This document shows, in pieces, positions 8,208-16,456 of a stretch of DNA of 64,000 bases. Both the position numbers and the translations under genes were made by a program. This stretch comes from Eikenella corrodens (lineage in GTDB: Bacteria; Pseudomonadota; Gammaproteobacteria; Burkholderiales; Neisseriaceae). Location: positions 2,294,001-2,358,000 of the forward strand of contig NZ_CP034670.1 in the NCBI RefSeq assembly GCF_003990355.1, read 5' to 3'. How positions within the stretch are numbered: position 1 is the first letter of the stretch; each line of letters opens with the position of its first letter. The notes under the pieces were generated by a model. The model saw only the letters and a program-made list of their open reading frames with translations. It was not told the DNA's origin and searched no databases.

Positions 8208-8483
8208 TTACTTATCCAATCCATCGTGCCAAACAGGCGTTCCTAAGCGGCGCATACACCTGTTATAACCAGTTTCTTTATCACAAATTAAGCGATTTTT
8301 TCTACGTAACTCTCGTTGTTCCGGCGATTCGGCGGCATAGTAGGCTGATTCTTTTCTCATAGAATCAATAAATGCAGCTCTTGTTGCATAATGCCCATTC
8401 CACCAATCAGACATACTGCAAGCACTGAGCAGCAGACTGGATATCACTATTATTGCCAGAGAATTAATTGAATGGTTTTGCAT
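8208..8483 (-). CDS. Lipoprotein, array member 3
   Basis: This 91-residue lipoprotein has the lipobox LLSAC, CSMSDWWNGHYATRAAF, AAESPEQRELRRKNRLIC and CMRRLGTPVWHDGLDK. It is the member adjacent to the large haemagglutinin-like remnant, whose last 20 bases overlap its start. The ribosome site (AAGGAGAT) lies inside the upstream coding sequence, so translation of the two genes would be coupled. Four-residue Cys spacing in the mature part (two Cys besides the lipidated one) may form a disulfide. Immunity or accessory function is inferred only from position. Confidence 0.75.
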   Translation of the reverse strand: MQNHSINSLAIIVISSLLLSACSMSDWWNGHYATRAAFIDSMRKESAYYAAESPEQRELRRKNRLICDKETGYNRCMRRLGTPVWHDGLDK

Positions 8484-10850
8484 GATATCTCCTTCCTTGG
8501 AATTCAAAATAGTCTGTTCCATTAATCCGTATTTTGGTTGCTTGAGGAAGTTTTACCCCTTCTATTTTATCTAAAGTTCTTGGATCGTATGCGCTTACGT
8601 TACCAAAACGATCAATAGTGTATAAGTTGCCATCTGCTCCCTGCGTAAAAATTTTAGGTAGAGTTGGATTAATATACCTACCAGATCCATCTAGCGTATT
8701 TAGAGTTTCAACAGTATCATCTACTTTTCTAAACTCTGGATTAACAATGGCTTTACCTGTTCTAGCATCCAAAATATCTTGACCATTTGCATCTTTTAAG
8801 TTTCTTTCTATCGTCTCCCAACCATTATAACTACTATGGTTATAGCATTTACCAAAAGGCAAACCTACGCATGTCCCGGCAGTTGTGGGATTGGCACCAA
8901 CTCCGCCGCCCACAAAATCGGTATTATTACTGGCCAGGAACAAGGTGGTTGCCACACCATTGCTGTCTTGATAGCCGTTTTCGCGCAATTGGCGTAAAAA
9001 GCGTACTCCGTTGGCTGCCGGCCCGTGGAATTTGACGCTTTCCAGCGGGATATTTCTTACCCCCAATATGTTGTTGGTGTATTGCAGGCTGACACTTTCT
9101 GTGAGCGTACCCCGGCTGTGGTCGCTACCACGGATTTTGGTGTTGGTTTGGCTTGCCAGCAGATTAAGCTGCACGTTTGTCTTCTGTGCGTTGGTCAGAG
9201 GCAGGTGAGCACCCGTCATTTCGTTGATTTTGTCGTAACCGGCATAGAAGACGACTTCGCTTAGGCCGGGGACAACGCCGGCAGAAGGGTTGTTTACCAC
9301 CACATAGAGTGTGCCGTTCTGTGCTGCCCGGGGATTGTGTAGGACAGCGTTTCGGAAGGCCTGCTCTTTATTGTTGTAAATGCCGGGATTCTTGCGGACG
9401 ATGGTGCCGCCTGTCATGATGCTTCTCGGATCGAAGATTTGGGTGGCAACGCCATCAAATGGAACTTTTTCGTTGGCCTCCTCGGTTATCAGACTACCAT
9501 CATGTTTGGCTGCGCCCTCTAGAGTGTTGTAAATGTCGCGGCAGAAATATTGCAGGTTCGGCCCTGTGCATTCAACCCGGTAAATCTGCCCGGCGGTGAT
9601 GTGGGTGGCGGCATTCTTGGCGTATTGGGCATGCTGGGCGGTTACCTGTGCGGCGGCCACGTCGGGCTTGCCTGCCCAAAGAATGCCTAAGGCTGTATCC
9701 AAATATGAAGCGTTGCGTTCCAGTTTGGCAGCCTCGGCTTCCAGTACTCGGGATTCTGCAGTTTCCACCCCGTTGTTTTGGGCGCGGATTTCCATTGCCC
9801 GAATGTATTTGTCGGTGGCACGGTTGATGATGGCTTGGCGGATACCCAGCCGGGTTTGTTGATCGAATTGCTGCATGACGCTCTGCTGCAAGACCAGTTC
9901 TTTTTCCACCCGCTCGCGGTCAAAGCCGTTTTTCAGGTAGCCTGCGGTGGCATCGGCGGTCTCGCTGCGCCGATCGGTGTAGATGCCTGCCGCAGCCTGT
10001 TGTACGCTCTGGCCGCTGCGGCGCTGCTGTTCGGCGGCGTCGGTAATCTGAATGTTTCTCGTGCCGATGCCGCTTCGGGTGGTGCTGCTTTGGCTGTCCT
10101 GTTCTTTGCCGAAGCCGAAGCCTTGGCTGAAGCGGCCGCCCCTGCCTTGGGTGCTGCTGCTTTGGCTGTCCTGCTCTTTGCCGAAGCCGAAGCCTTGGCT
10201 GAAGCGGCCGCCCCTGCCTTGGGTGATGCCGTTGGCGTCGCTCTGCCCTTAGGCGGCCCAGCGGATGTTGCCGCTGTCGCCGATTTCCTGTTTGCCTTTG
10301 CCGTTGATGCCGCCGCTCATGCCGAAGTCGAAGCTCTTGCCGCTGTAGCGGCTGTGGTTGGCCAGGTCGCTTTGGCCGAGGCTGCCGGTTTGGAAACGGT
10401 TGCGGCCGTTCTGTTCGGCGCTTTGGCTGGAAACGATGAGGCCGCCGTTGAGCTCGGTATGGCGGGATACGGCTACCTGAAAGCCGTCGTCGCCGGCATA
10501 CAGGCCGGATTGTTCGCTGGCGCTGAGGTGGTCGGCGTCGATTTTGCTTTGGCTGTATTCGGCGTTGCCGGAGAAGCCGTAATGGAAAGGATATTTGATA
10601 CCTTGCACTGCCGCTAAGACCGCATTGATATCACTACGGGTTGAACGCAGTATCCGTTGCTGTTCTGTTGAGTGTGCTTGAAGCAGAGAGACCTGCGTAC
10701 TGTGTCCATGAGTTCACCCCTTAGCGCCATCTGAACCCTGTCAAAAACGCTCTGTAGCTGCGAAAGAGCATGTTCTGGTTTCAGCAGTGGTTCGGACGTG
10801 CCTTTGTCGGTCAGCTTGCCTAACTGGAAAGAGCGGTTCTGTTTTTAGTC
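8464..10850 (-). pseudogene. C-terminal part of a TpsA/haemagglutinin-type exoprotein, broken
   Basis: Reading from about 10850 to 8464 gives the distal part of a filamentous haemagglutinin: an upstream segment (FDRVQMALRGELMDTVR), a typical FHA block (YSQSKIDADHLSASEQSGLY, LNGGLIVSSQSAEQNGRNRF), a glycine-rich repeat of two 24-residue units, then a 480-residue C-terminal region ending YFEFQGRRYHAKPFN. Damage visible: a frame change near 10690, an in-frame TAA at about 10252 (probably from CAA), and no N-terminal secretion domain. It is thus a truncated cassette carrying one intact toxin-like C-terminus upstream of the lipoprotein genes. Confidence 0.75.
10085..10228 (-). repeat. Tandem repeat, 2 x 72 bp, inside TpsA remnant
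   Basis: Two in-frame copies of 24 codons encode TQGRGGRFSQGFGFGKEQDS. They are nearly identical, so copy number could vary by slippage without a frameshift. Confidence 0.75.
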
Positions 10851-10959
10851 GGGTTAGCGTATCTGTAAGCATCATCAGCTACTTCCTGTTATGCTCGCTG
10901 ATCGCTTAATGCTGTTAACTCTTCACGCACCTTTTGTACCGCCGGAGAATCTACCGTGT

Positions 10960-11100
10960 TATGCAGCCCGATCCCTATTGTTGATTATCTGCCCAACAGC
11001 TAGGATGAGCGGCACATCACATCCGAGGACTATGTCCGCCTGTATAACGAGGAGTGTATATAGCGGCTGTTTCGCGGTGAGGCCTACGGCATCATTGCTA
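10960..11100 (+). pseudogene. Remnant of metallophosphoesterase 2
   Basis: The translation reads DYLPNS-stop-DERHITSEDYVRLYNEE and then LFRGEAYG, matching DYLPDSQNERRITPEDYVRLYNEE and RRFRGAAD of the gene at 6018. Two stop codons and loss of both ends show that it is dead. It lies just upstream of palindrome 2 and the ATPase, as the intact copy lies upstream of palindrome 1. Confidence 0.75.
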
Positions 11101-11125
11101 CACAAAATAAGATGTATTGCACAAA

Positions 11126-11168
11126 AATCTAGTTTAATCTAAGATTCAGTCTTAAATTAAACTAGATT
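11126..11168. promoter_or_regulatory. Palindrome 2 directly before the ATPase gene
   Basis: AATCTAGTTTAATCTAAGA (11126-11144) and TCTTAAATTAAACTAGATT (11150-11168) pair over 18 of 19 positions around a 5-base loop. The right arm ends 5 bases before the ATG at 11174, so it covers the ribosome-binding region. It could be an operator, an RNA hairpin that masks translation, or a recombination site. Confidence 0.7.
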
Positions 11169-11173
11169 TTATT

Positions 11174-12403
11174 ATGTATTACCCACGTCACCTGCAATCC
11201 GTCCTGCAAAAGCTGTCCGCCCAATTCCCCGCCGTGTTGCTGACCGGTGCGCGGCAGGTCGGTAAATCTACGCTGCTTCAGCACATTGCGCCAGAATACG
11301 GATACCTTACCTTAGATGATCCCTTGCTGCTCGACCAAGCCAAAAACGAGCCGCAACTGTTTTTATTGAACCACACGCCGCCGCTGATTGTGGACGAAGT
11401 CCAATACGCCCCCGAGCTGTTCCCCCTGGTGAAAATGGATATAGACCGGCGCAAGCAGAACGGCCTGTACCTGCTGTCCGGTTCGCAGGCTTTTGAGTTG
11501 ATGCAAAACGTCAGCGAAAGCCTGGCCGGGCGTATTGCGGTATTGAAATTAAACGGATTGTCGTGGCGCGAAATGCGCGGCGATGATTTTCAGGCGGCCT
11601 TTGTGCCGGACGAAGGCTACTTGGCCGACCGAAACCCTGTATCCAGGTTACCCGAACACGAAAATATCTGGCAGATTATCCACCGCGGCGATATGCCGCG
11701 CTTATACGAGCAGCCCGAGACCGACTGGCAGGTTTACTATGCCTCGTATGTCGCCACCTATATCGAACGCGACGTGCGCCAATTGGTCAATGTAGGCAGC
11801 AGCGGCGATTTCACACGGTTTATGATTGCTGTTGCCGCACGCAGCGGGGAGCTATTGAATTACAGCAGCGTGGCCCAGGAAACCGGCGTATCGGTGGATA
11901 CCGTCAAGCGTTGGCTCACCGTGCTGCAAACATCGGGCATCGTCTATCTGCTGCAACCCTACGGCAACAACCACCTCAAACGCGCCATCAAAACCCCGAA
12001 AGTCTATATGTTGAATACGGGTCTGATGGCCTACCTGACCAAATGGCTGACGCCGGAAACCATTCAAAACGGAGCCAAGAGCGGGCAGTTTTTTGAAACT
12101 TTTGTCGTGGGTGAAATCATCAAATCCTTCCACAACCAAGGCCAGGAACCACCGATTTATTTTTACCGCGATACTAATCAAAAAGAAATCGACCTACTGA
12201 TCGAACATCAGCAGATGCTGTACCCCGTTGAAATCAAAGCCACCGCCAATCCCAATAAAAAAATGGCCGCCGCTTTCAACCTGCTGCGCAACACGCTGCC
12301 GGCAAACGAATTGGGCATCGCCCACGGCACGATCATCAACCAGTACCCGCAAAAAATCTGGTTGGCAGAGAATTTGGTTGCCGTGCCTGCGGCCTATGTT
12401 TGA
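11174..12403 (+). CDS. AAA ATPase with DUF4143 domain
   Basis: This 409-residue protein of the AAA_14/DUF4143 family has Walker A GARQVGKST (residues 26-34), Walker B PLIVDEVQYA (about 77-86) and sensor LLSGSQ (about 100). A winged-helix region follows (NYSSVAQETGVSVDTVKRWL, about 235-255), and a C-terminal DUF4143 domain with a PD-(D/E)xK-like pattern (QKEIDLLIE then YPVEIKA). The family is common and poorly understood; roles in nucleic-acid handling are suspected. It is intact, starts directly behind a long palindrome and ends in a DUS. An older copy appears to have been deleted at 6862-6881. Confidence 0.88.
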   Translation: MYYPRHLQSVLQKLSAQFPAVLLTGARQVGKSTLLQHIAPEYGYLTLDDPLLLDQAKNEPQLFLLNHTPPLIVDEVQYAPELFPLVKMDIDRRKQNGLYLLSGSQAFELMQNVSESLAGRIAVLKLNGLSWREMRGDDFQAAFVPDEGYLADRNPVSRLPEHENIWQIIHRGDMPRLYEQPETDWQVYYASYVATYIERDVRQLVNVGSSGDFTRFMIAVAARSGELLNYSSVAQETGVSVDTVKRWLTVLQTSGIVYLLQPYGNNHLKRAIKTPKVYMLNTGLMAYLTKWLTPETIQNGAKSGQFFETFVVGEIIKSFHNQGQEPPIYFYRDTNQKEIDLLIEHQQMLYPVEIKATANPNKKMAAAFNLLRNTLPANELGIAHGTIINQYPQKIWLAENLVAVPAAYV

Positions 12404-12426
12404 GGCTACCTGAAACTATTTTCGAG

Positions 12427-13839
12427 CTAACGCTGTATCCTTCTTTTTACGACACTCTCGGCGGAGACTTCCTCATTTTCTGTTGTTGAGCCGATGAAAT
12501 AATCTTGGTCGTAGCGGTAAAACAGTTCATCCAGAATCCGTATCGGGTTGGTCATGCGGTCATCTCGCAGGTGTAACAGATCCCGTTCGCGCAGGACGTA
12601 CAGCTCATGCCCTTTGGCCATGCGGAAATATTGCCATAAACTCATTACCTGCAAAGGCGGAAGACCATCATCTTCGGCATCACTGACATACAGCCCGTAT
12701 AGCTGCAACATGGTGGTCAAGGCCATCATCGCTTTATTATTGTCCGAACCGGAATATTGTCTCCATTGTGCCAGCTTAGCTTTGGCAATTCGCGGAATGA
12801 CGCGCACATACTCGATGTTTTTTTCGGGGTGTGCGGTGGTTTTGGGTGCCAGTGCTTCAGGCAAACCGGATCCGGGCAATACTGTCTGCCAAGCTTCACC
12901 CCAAACCGGTTTTTGTTTCGCCTGCGCGTATTCTTCCAGCCGGATATATATGTCTATAGCCATGCGGACGGCTTCTTCAAATGAATAATCCCAAGTCCGT
13001 TCATCAGTTTGCACGGCTATGCCCGCAGCGGGATCGTATTGCTGTAGTCGTTCTGTTGCTTCCAGTTGGCAGGCACTTGCCCACATGTTTACCACGCGGT
13101 ACAAAGTTAGGGGTAGCCGTAAGGCCAAATCTTCCCATTCTTCAATTTCTTCTGCTGGATTTTCAGGTAGCCCGACCGGATAAAACACGGCGGGGAAAAA
13201 ACGTCCTCCGTATGCACGCTGGCTGAAAACAACTTGCGGCCTGTTGCCCAAACGTACTTCGATCTTACCCAGCTGTGATTCTGGTGCTGCCAGGATGTTG
13301 AAAGCGTCTGCTATTTCCTGCCCATCAAGATCGTAGAATACAAAGCCGGTATGCTGCAAAAATAATACGATCGCAAAATTGATAAACACACTGGAACTGA
13401 CATTGTAGCCGCTCATGCGCCGCCAGCAGGTTAGTGCCGCCCCCATTTCCTGCTTCAAGTTTTCATTGGAAAAACGGCAGGTAAAACGGAAATTGTTCCA
13501 GCCGTTGATGACGGGTGCTTCTATAAAATTAAATGTATTGTCATAAAATTGGTACTGCTCAGCCGTTTTGGCGATGGCAGCCTCCACGGCCCAGGTGATA
13601 CAGTCGTTCATGGTAATGGCCAAGCCATCTGGATTGTATACGCCAAGCAGATCGGCCGCCTTCTGCAGGCAGACCCTCAGGATCTCGTTTAACAGGATCT
13701 GCTCACTCCACTCTTCCTCCATGGTGGCAGCTGCCTTCTCGGCCTTCGCTGCCTTGCGCATTTTTCGGGCAGACCAAGCTGCCAAATGCGCTGAGTCAAA
13801 TACAACTAATTCTTTCTCTGATTCTTTTTGTTCAATCAT
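12427..13839 (-). CDS. Unrecognised 470-aa cytoplasmic protein
   Basis: No family is recognised. The protein starts with a charged stretch rich in Lys, Ala and Glu (about 20-50, probably a coiled helix) and is otherwise mixed alpha/beta with several Trp-rich segments (NGWNNFRFTCRF, EIEEWEDLALRLPLTLYRVVNMW). It has no signal peptide or membrane segment. It is transcribed divergently from the AAA+ ATPase gene at 14048 with a 208-base shared upstream region, which suggests a common function or control. Codon use is normal for the genome. The adjacent ATPase and XRE genes suggest a small accessory module. Confidence 0.6.
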   Translation of the reverse strand: MIEQKESEKELVVFDSAHLAAWSARKMRKAAKAEKAAATMEEEWSEQILLNEILRVCLQKAADLLGVYNPDGLAITMNDCITWAVEAAIAKTAEQYQFYDNTFNFIEAPVINGWNNFRFTCRFSNENLKQEMGAALTCWRRMSGYNVSSSVFINFAIVLFLQHTGFVFYDLDGQEIADAFNILAAPESQLGKIEVRLGNRPQVVFSQRAYGGRFFPAVFYPVGLPENPAEEIEEWEDLALRLPLTLYRVVNMWASACQLEATERLQQYDPAAGIAVQTDERTWDYSFEEAVRMAIDIYIRLEEYAQAKQKPVWGEAWQTVLPGSGLPEALAPKTTAHPEKNIEYVRVIPRIAKAKLAQWRQYSGSDNNKAMMALTTMLQLYGLYVSDAEDDGLPPLQVMSLWQYFRMAKGHELYVLRERDLLHLRDDRMTNPIRILDELFYRYDQDYFIGSTTENEEVSAESVVKRRIQR

Positions 13840-13976
13840 TTTCCAAGAGTCATCTACGGATAACAGAACTGATTCTACTGTAAGTATCTGTACTAAACAA
13901 AATCATCTAGTAGGATTTGTAGAATCCCGCCAATAACACTCATAAATTAAACTTGAAAAACATTAATTGACAAACT

Positions 13977-14005
13977 AAAGCATTTTTGATATTTTCTCTG
14001 AAGTA
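13977..14005 (+). promoter_or_regulatory. Candidate promoter of the AAA+ gene
   Basis: TTGACA at 13977-13982, 17 bases, then TATTTT at 14000-14005, 42 bases before the ATG. The -35 is perfect and the -10 is moderate. Confidence 0.5.
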
Positions 14006-14047
14006 ATTCTTAGATGAACTTATTTACAGATTATTTAAGGAGCCTCC

Positions 14048-15205
14048 ATGGCCTTCTCTAACGATATCCGGGTTGACACCATTGTGGCCACCCATGAAGA
14101 AACGCAGGAGATGTTTGCACCAGCTGAATCGAATGCATTGAATCATCATGGTTCTGATGGTTCTGGTCGGAGCAACCGCCGAGGAATCGAAGATCAGCCA
14201 GCTGATCCCTTTCCAACAATCTGCTTGGTGGATGAGGAGCAACAACCGTCTCTGCGGCAGTTGATCACGCGATGTGGCCAACAAAAGGGCGTCTTTGCCC
14301 ATAAAGCCATGTTGCAAAAATTGGTAAAGCCCAAGAAGTTGGTTTTATTTAAAAATATTGAGTATGTACTGGCGAAATTGAATTCGTTGGCACAGAAAAT
14401 GCCGAATTTCAAAGAAGTGATTTTGGATGTGCAGGCACAAGTCGTGCTGCAGGGAAGGATAGGGCAAGCCTTGGCCTGCCAGCCGATGATATTGGTTGGC
14501 GATCCGGGAACGGGCAAAAGTCATTTTGTCAGCGAGTTGGCTGTGGCTTTGGGTTTGCCCCTCTTCGAGAAATCGTTTGAAAACGTGACCACCGGTGCGG
14601 CCTTAAGCGGGACGAGCAGCAAATGGGCCAACGGCGCACCAGGTGCGGTGGTGCAGAGAATGTCGGATAGCGATACTGCCAATTTCCTGTTTTTTATTGA
14701 TGAAATCGAAAAAGCTGTGAAAGACGAGCGCTATCCTTCCCCTTTAAATGTACTGCACTCGCTATGGGAATCGGAAACTGCCCGAAAATTTCACGATGAT
14801 TTCCTAGAACTGCCGATTAATGCTGCTTATATCAACTGGATCACGGCAGCGAACAGTTTGAACCGCATTCCGGCCAGTATCCTGTCTCGGGCAACCGTCT
14901 ATCACATCGCGTTGCCGACAACGGAACAAATGCACCGGATGATTGATGGTTTTTATGCCTCCTACCGTGCCGAATACCGGATGGAATACTGCACCCCGGC
15001 TAAACTGAATGACGAAGTGATCCGTGCTTTGGCAAAAGAGTCGCCACGTGATGCCAAAAAAAAGCTGGGCTTGGCTCTGGCCCGGGCGTTCTTGGCCAAC
15101 AGGCAATATGCCGAAATTAGGTTGCATCATCATCTGCCGTTGCTATATGGCAATGTGTCACAGACAGAGGATGAATGCGTATCCATTACCGGCCTGCTCC
15201 ATTAA
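14048..15205 (+). CDS. Lon-like AAA+ ATPase without protease domain
   Basis: This 385-residue protein has an N-terminal region of about 150 residues with no recognised domain, then one AAA+ module: Walker A LVGDPGTGKSHF, a pore-type stretch SGTSSKWANG, Walker B FLFFIDEIEKA, sensor 1 ITAANS and an Arg-finger-like SILSRATVYHI. The module resembles the ATPase core of Lon, but no Ser-Lys protease domain follows. It may remodel a protein or complex encoded nearby. AAGGAGCC lies in front of the ATG. The divergent 470-aa gene and the convergent XRE gene (gap 7 bases) make up its neighbourhood. Confidence 0.8.
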   Translation: MAFSNDIRVDTIVATHEETQEMFAPAESNALNHHGSDGSGRSNRRGIEDQPADPFPTICLVDEEQQPSLRQLITRCGQQKGVFAHKAMLQKLVKPKKLVLFKNIEYVLAKLNSLAQKMPNFKEVILDVQAQVVLQGRIGQALACQPMILVGDPGTGKSHFVSELAVALGLPLFEKSFENVTTGAALSGTSSKWANGAPGAVVQRMSDSDTANFLFFIDEIEKAVKDERYPSPLNVLHSLWESETARKFHDDFLELPINAAYINWITAANSLNRIPASILSRATVYHIALPTTEQMHRMIDGFYASYRAEYRMEYCTPAKLNDEVIRALAKESPRDAKKKLGLALARAFLANRQYAEIRLHHHLPLLYGNVSQTEDECVSITGLLH

Positions 15206-15212
15206 GGAGGCG

Positions 15213-15506
15213 CTACATCATCATAGGCGGATGTTGCTCTTCCAGTTTGGCACAGAACTCTTCCAGTACAAGGCTGGGGTTCAGCTCCAGTGCTTGGCAG
15301 TATCTCACAAACTCGGCAATGTCTAAGCGCCGCTCACCCGTTTCAACCTTCCCGATAAACGACAAAATGACCCCCATGCGTTCTGCCAACATTTTTTGGG
15401 TCAAATTCAGCTCCAAACGGCGGCCGACTAAGGTTTGCCGCAGCCATGCCATTTCGGGGGAATAAAGGGAGGGACGCATTCTTTTCATAAGAAAATCATA
15501 GTGCAT
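15213..15506 (-). CDS. XRE-family transcriptional regulator
   Basis: This 97-residue protein has a Cro/CI-type helix-turn-helix (GRRLELNLTQKMLAERMGVI then SFIGKVETGERRLDIAEFV). The typical Q-x-x-L-A and E-x-G-x-R residues are present. It is a small DNA-binding repressor, probably autoregulated through the palindrome 11 bases upstream of its start. It is convergent with the AAA+ gene and divergent from the lipoprotein gene at 15625, so it may control either or both. Confidence 0.85.
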   Translation of the reverse strand: MHYDFLMKRMRPSLYSPEMAWLRQTLVGRRLELNLTQKMLAERMGVILSFIGKVETGERRLDIAEFVRYCQALELNPSLVLEEFCAKLEEQHPPMMM

Positions 15507-15516
15507 TGCTCAATAT

Positions 15517-15530
15517 TCCCAAATTTGGGA
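15517..15530. promoter_or_regulatory. Perfect 14-bp palindrome, candidate operator
   Basis: TCCCAAATTTGGGA is a perfect palindrome upstream of the XRE gene and overlaps AT-rich -10-like sequence (TATTAT on the minus strand, GGATAAT on the plus strand). This is the usual place and symmetry for an XRE autorepressor site. Confidence 0.6.
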
Positions 15531-15624
15531 TAATAGGATAATGCAGGTTGTTAACCTATATCTTTGAACTTGAGCCTCCCCTTCAGGCTACCTGATAACT
15601 GTGTGATTTTTTACGGGAGAACGT

Positions 15625-15996
15625 TTGATGAAGAAGTGGATATGCCTATTACCTTTAGTGAGCTTGTTGACCGCGTGCGGTGGCGAGCCGAGCAATAGCG
15701 ACATTAAAGGAGCGCTGGCGAAAACATTGGCGGCACAGATGAATATTTATTCGACGGCAGATCAGATGACGGGCGGTGACACCAATCTGTCCGAAATCGC
15801 GGAAAAGATACAAAGCAATCTGTCTGTCAGCAAAGCAGGAAGCTGCGCTAAGGCCGACACGGAAAGAAAGCGCTTTGAGTGCCCGATCAGCTACGAAATC
15901 GGCGAATATGAAATCAATGGAATGAAAATACCTGCCAATACCGGTTCAACTACTATTGTGCTGGTACGCACCGATTCAGGCTGGACAGCATATTAA
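15625..15996 (+). CDS. Lipoprotein of unknown function
   Basis: This 123-residue protein has a lipoprotein signal (LVSLLTAC, lipobox LTAC). The mature part begins CGGEPSNSDIKGALAKTLA and contains a Cys pair (SCAKADTERKRFEC) and a C-terminal TIVLVRTDSGWTAY. The overall plan, including a short helical start and a sheet-like end finishing in GW, is shared with the lipoprotein at 16457, which also ends in a LTDNGWVM segment. It is not assigned to a family. It is followed at 54 bases by a TM2 protein on the same strand. Confidence 0.7.
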   Translation: MMKKWICLLPLVSLLTACGGEPSNSDIKGALAKTLAAQMNIYSTADQMTGGDTNLSEIAEKIQSNLSVSKAGSCAKADTERKRFECPISYEIGEYEINGMKIPANTGSTTIVLVRTDSGWTAY

Positions 15997-16049
15997 ACAC
16001 TGCCAACCGTTTTTTTCCTTTTTAATCTTTCCACAAGGAGCACATAGTC

Positions 16050-16349
16050 ATGACGACTGAAAGCCAAAATAATGCACCCAGTACAACCACATCCAACACC
16101 GGCATCAGCAAACGCTTGGTAGCGGCTTTACTGGCCATATTTTTGGGTTGCTTGGGTGCACATAAGTTTTATTTGGGTATCAATAAGGTAGGTTTGATCT
16201 ATCTGCTGGTCAGCGTACTGGGATCTTTTTTGTTAATCCCGATACTCGTGATCAGCGTGTTAAGCCTGATTGACGGCATCAAATACCTGATGTGTAGCGA
16301 TGAAGAATTTGAATGCGTGTACGTACAAGGTAAAAAGGCTTGGTTTTAA
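16050..16349 (+). CDS. TM2 domain membrane protein
   Basis: This 99-residue inner-membrane protein has the TM2 signature: RLVAALLAIFLGCLGAHKFY, then LGINKVGLIYLL, a second membrane helix and a final SLIDGIKYL. TM2 proteins are small two-helix proteins of unknown biochemical role, widespread next to lipoprotein and secretion genes. The ribosome site is ACAAGGAG. It is co-oriented with the lipoprotein genes at 15625 and 16457; a DUS hairpin separates it from the latter. Confidence 0.85.
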   Translation: MTTESQNNAPSTTTSNTGISKRLVAALLAIFLGCLGAHKFYLGINKVGLIYLLVSVLGSFLLIPILVISVLSLIDGIKYLMCSDEEFECVYVQGKKAWF

Positions 16350-16375
16350 TCCTTAACCCTTAATCCAACGTTTAC

Positions 16376-16399
16376 GCTACCTGAAAATCATCAGGTAGC
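16376..16399. terminator. Inverted DUS pair after the TM2 gene
   Basis: GCTACCTGA (16376-16384) and TCAGGTAGC (16391-16399) form a 9-bp stem with a 6-base loop, 26 bases after the TM2 stop. Confidence 0.6.
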
Positions 16400-16456
16400 C
16401 TAAATACCGGTTACTATTTCTTTTAACTCACTTTTTCTTCGAAAAGGGAAGCAAGG

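Noticed and set aside
9778..10617. Long plus-strand frame opposite the TpsA remnant with Ala-rich repeats
   Set aside because: It is antisense to a clear haemagglutinin sequence. The Ala-Glu repeats are the complement of the Ser/Gln/Gly repeat, and no family or ribosome site supports it.
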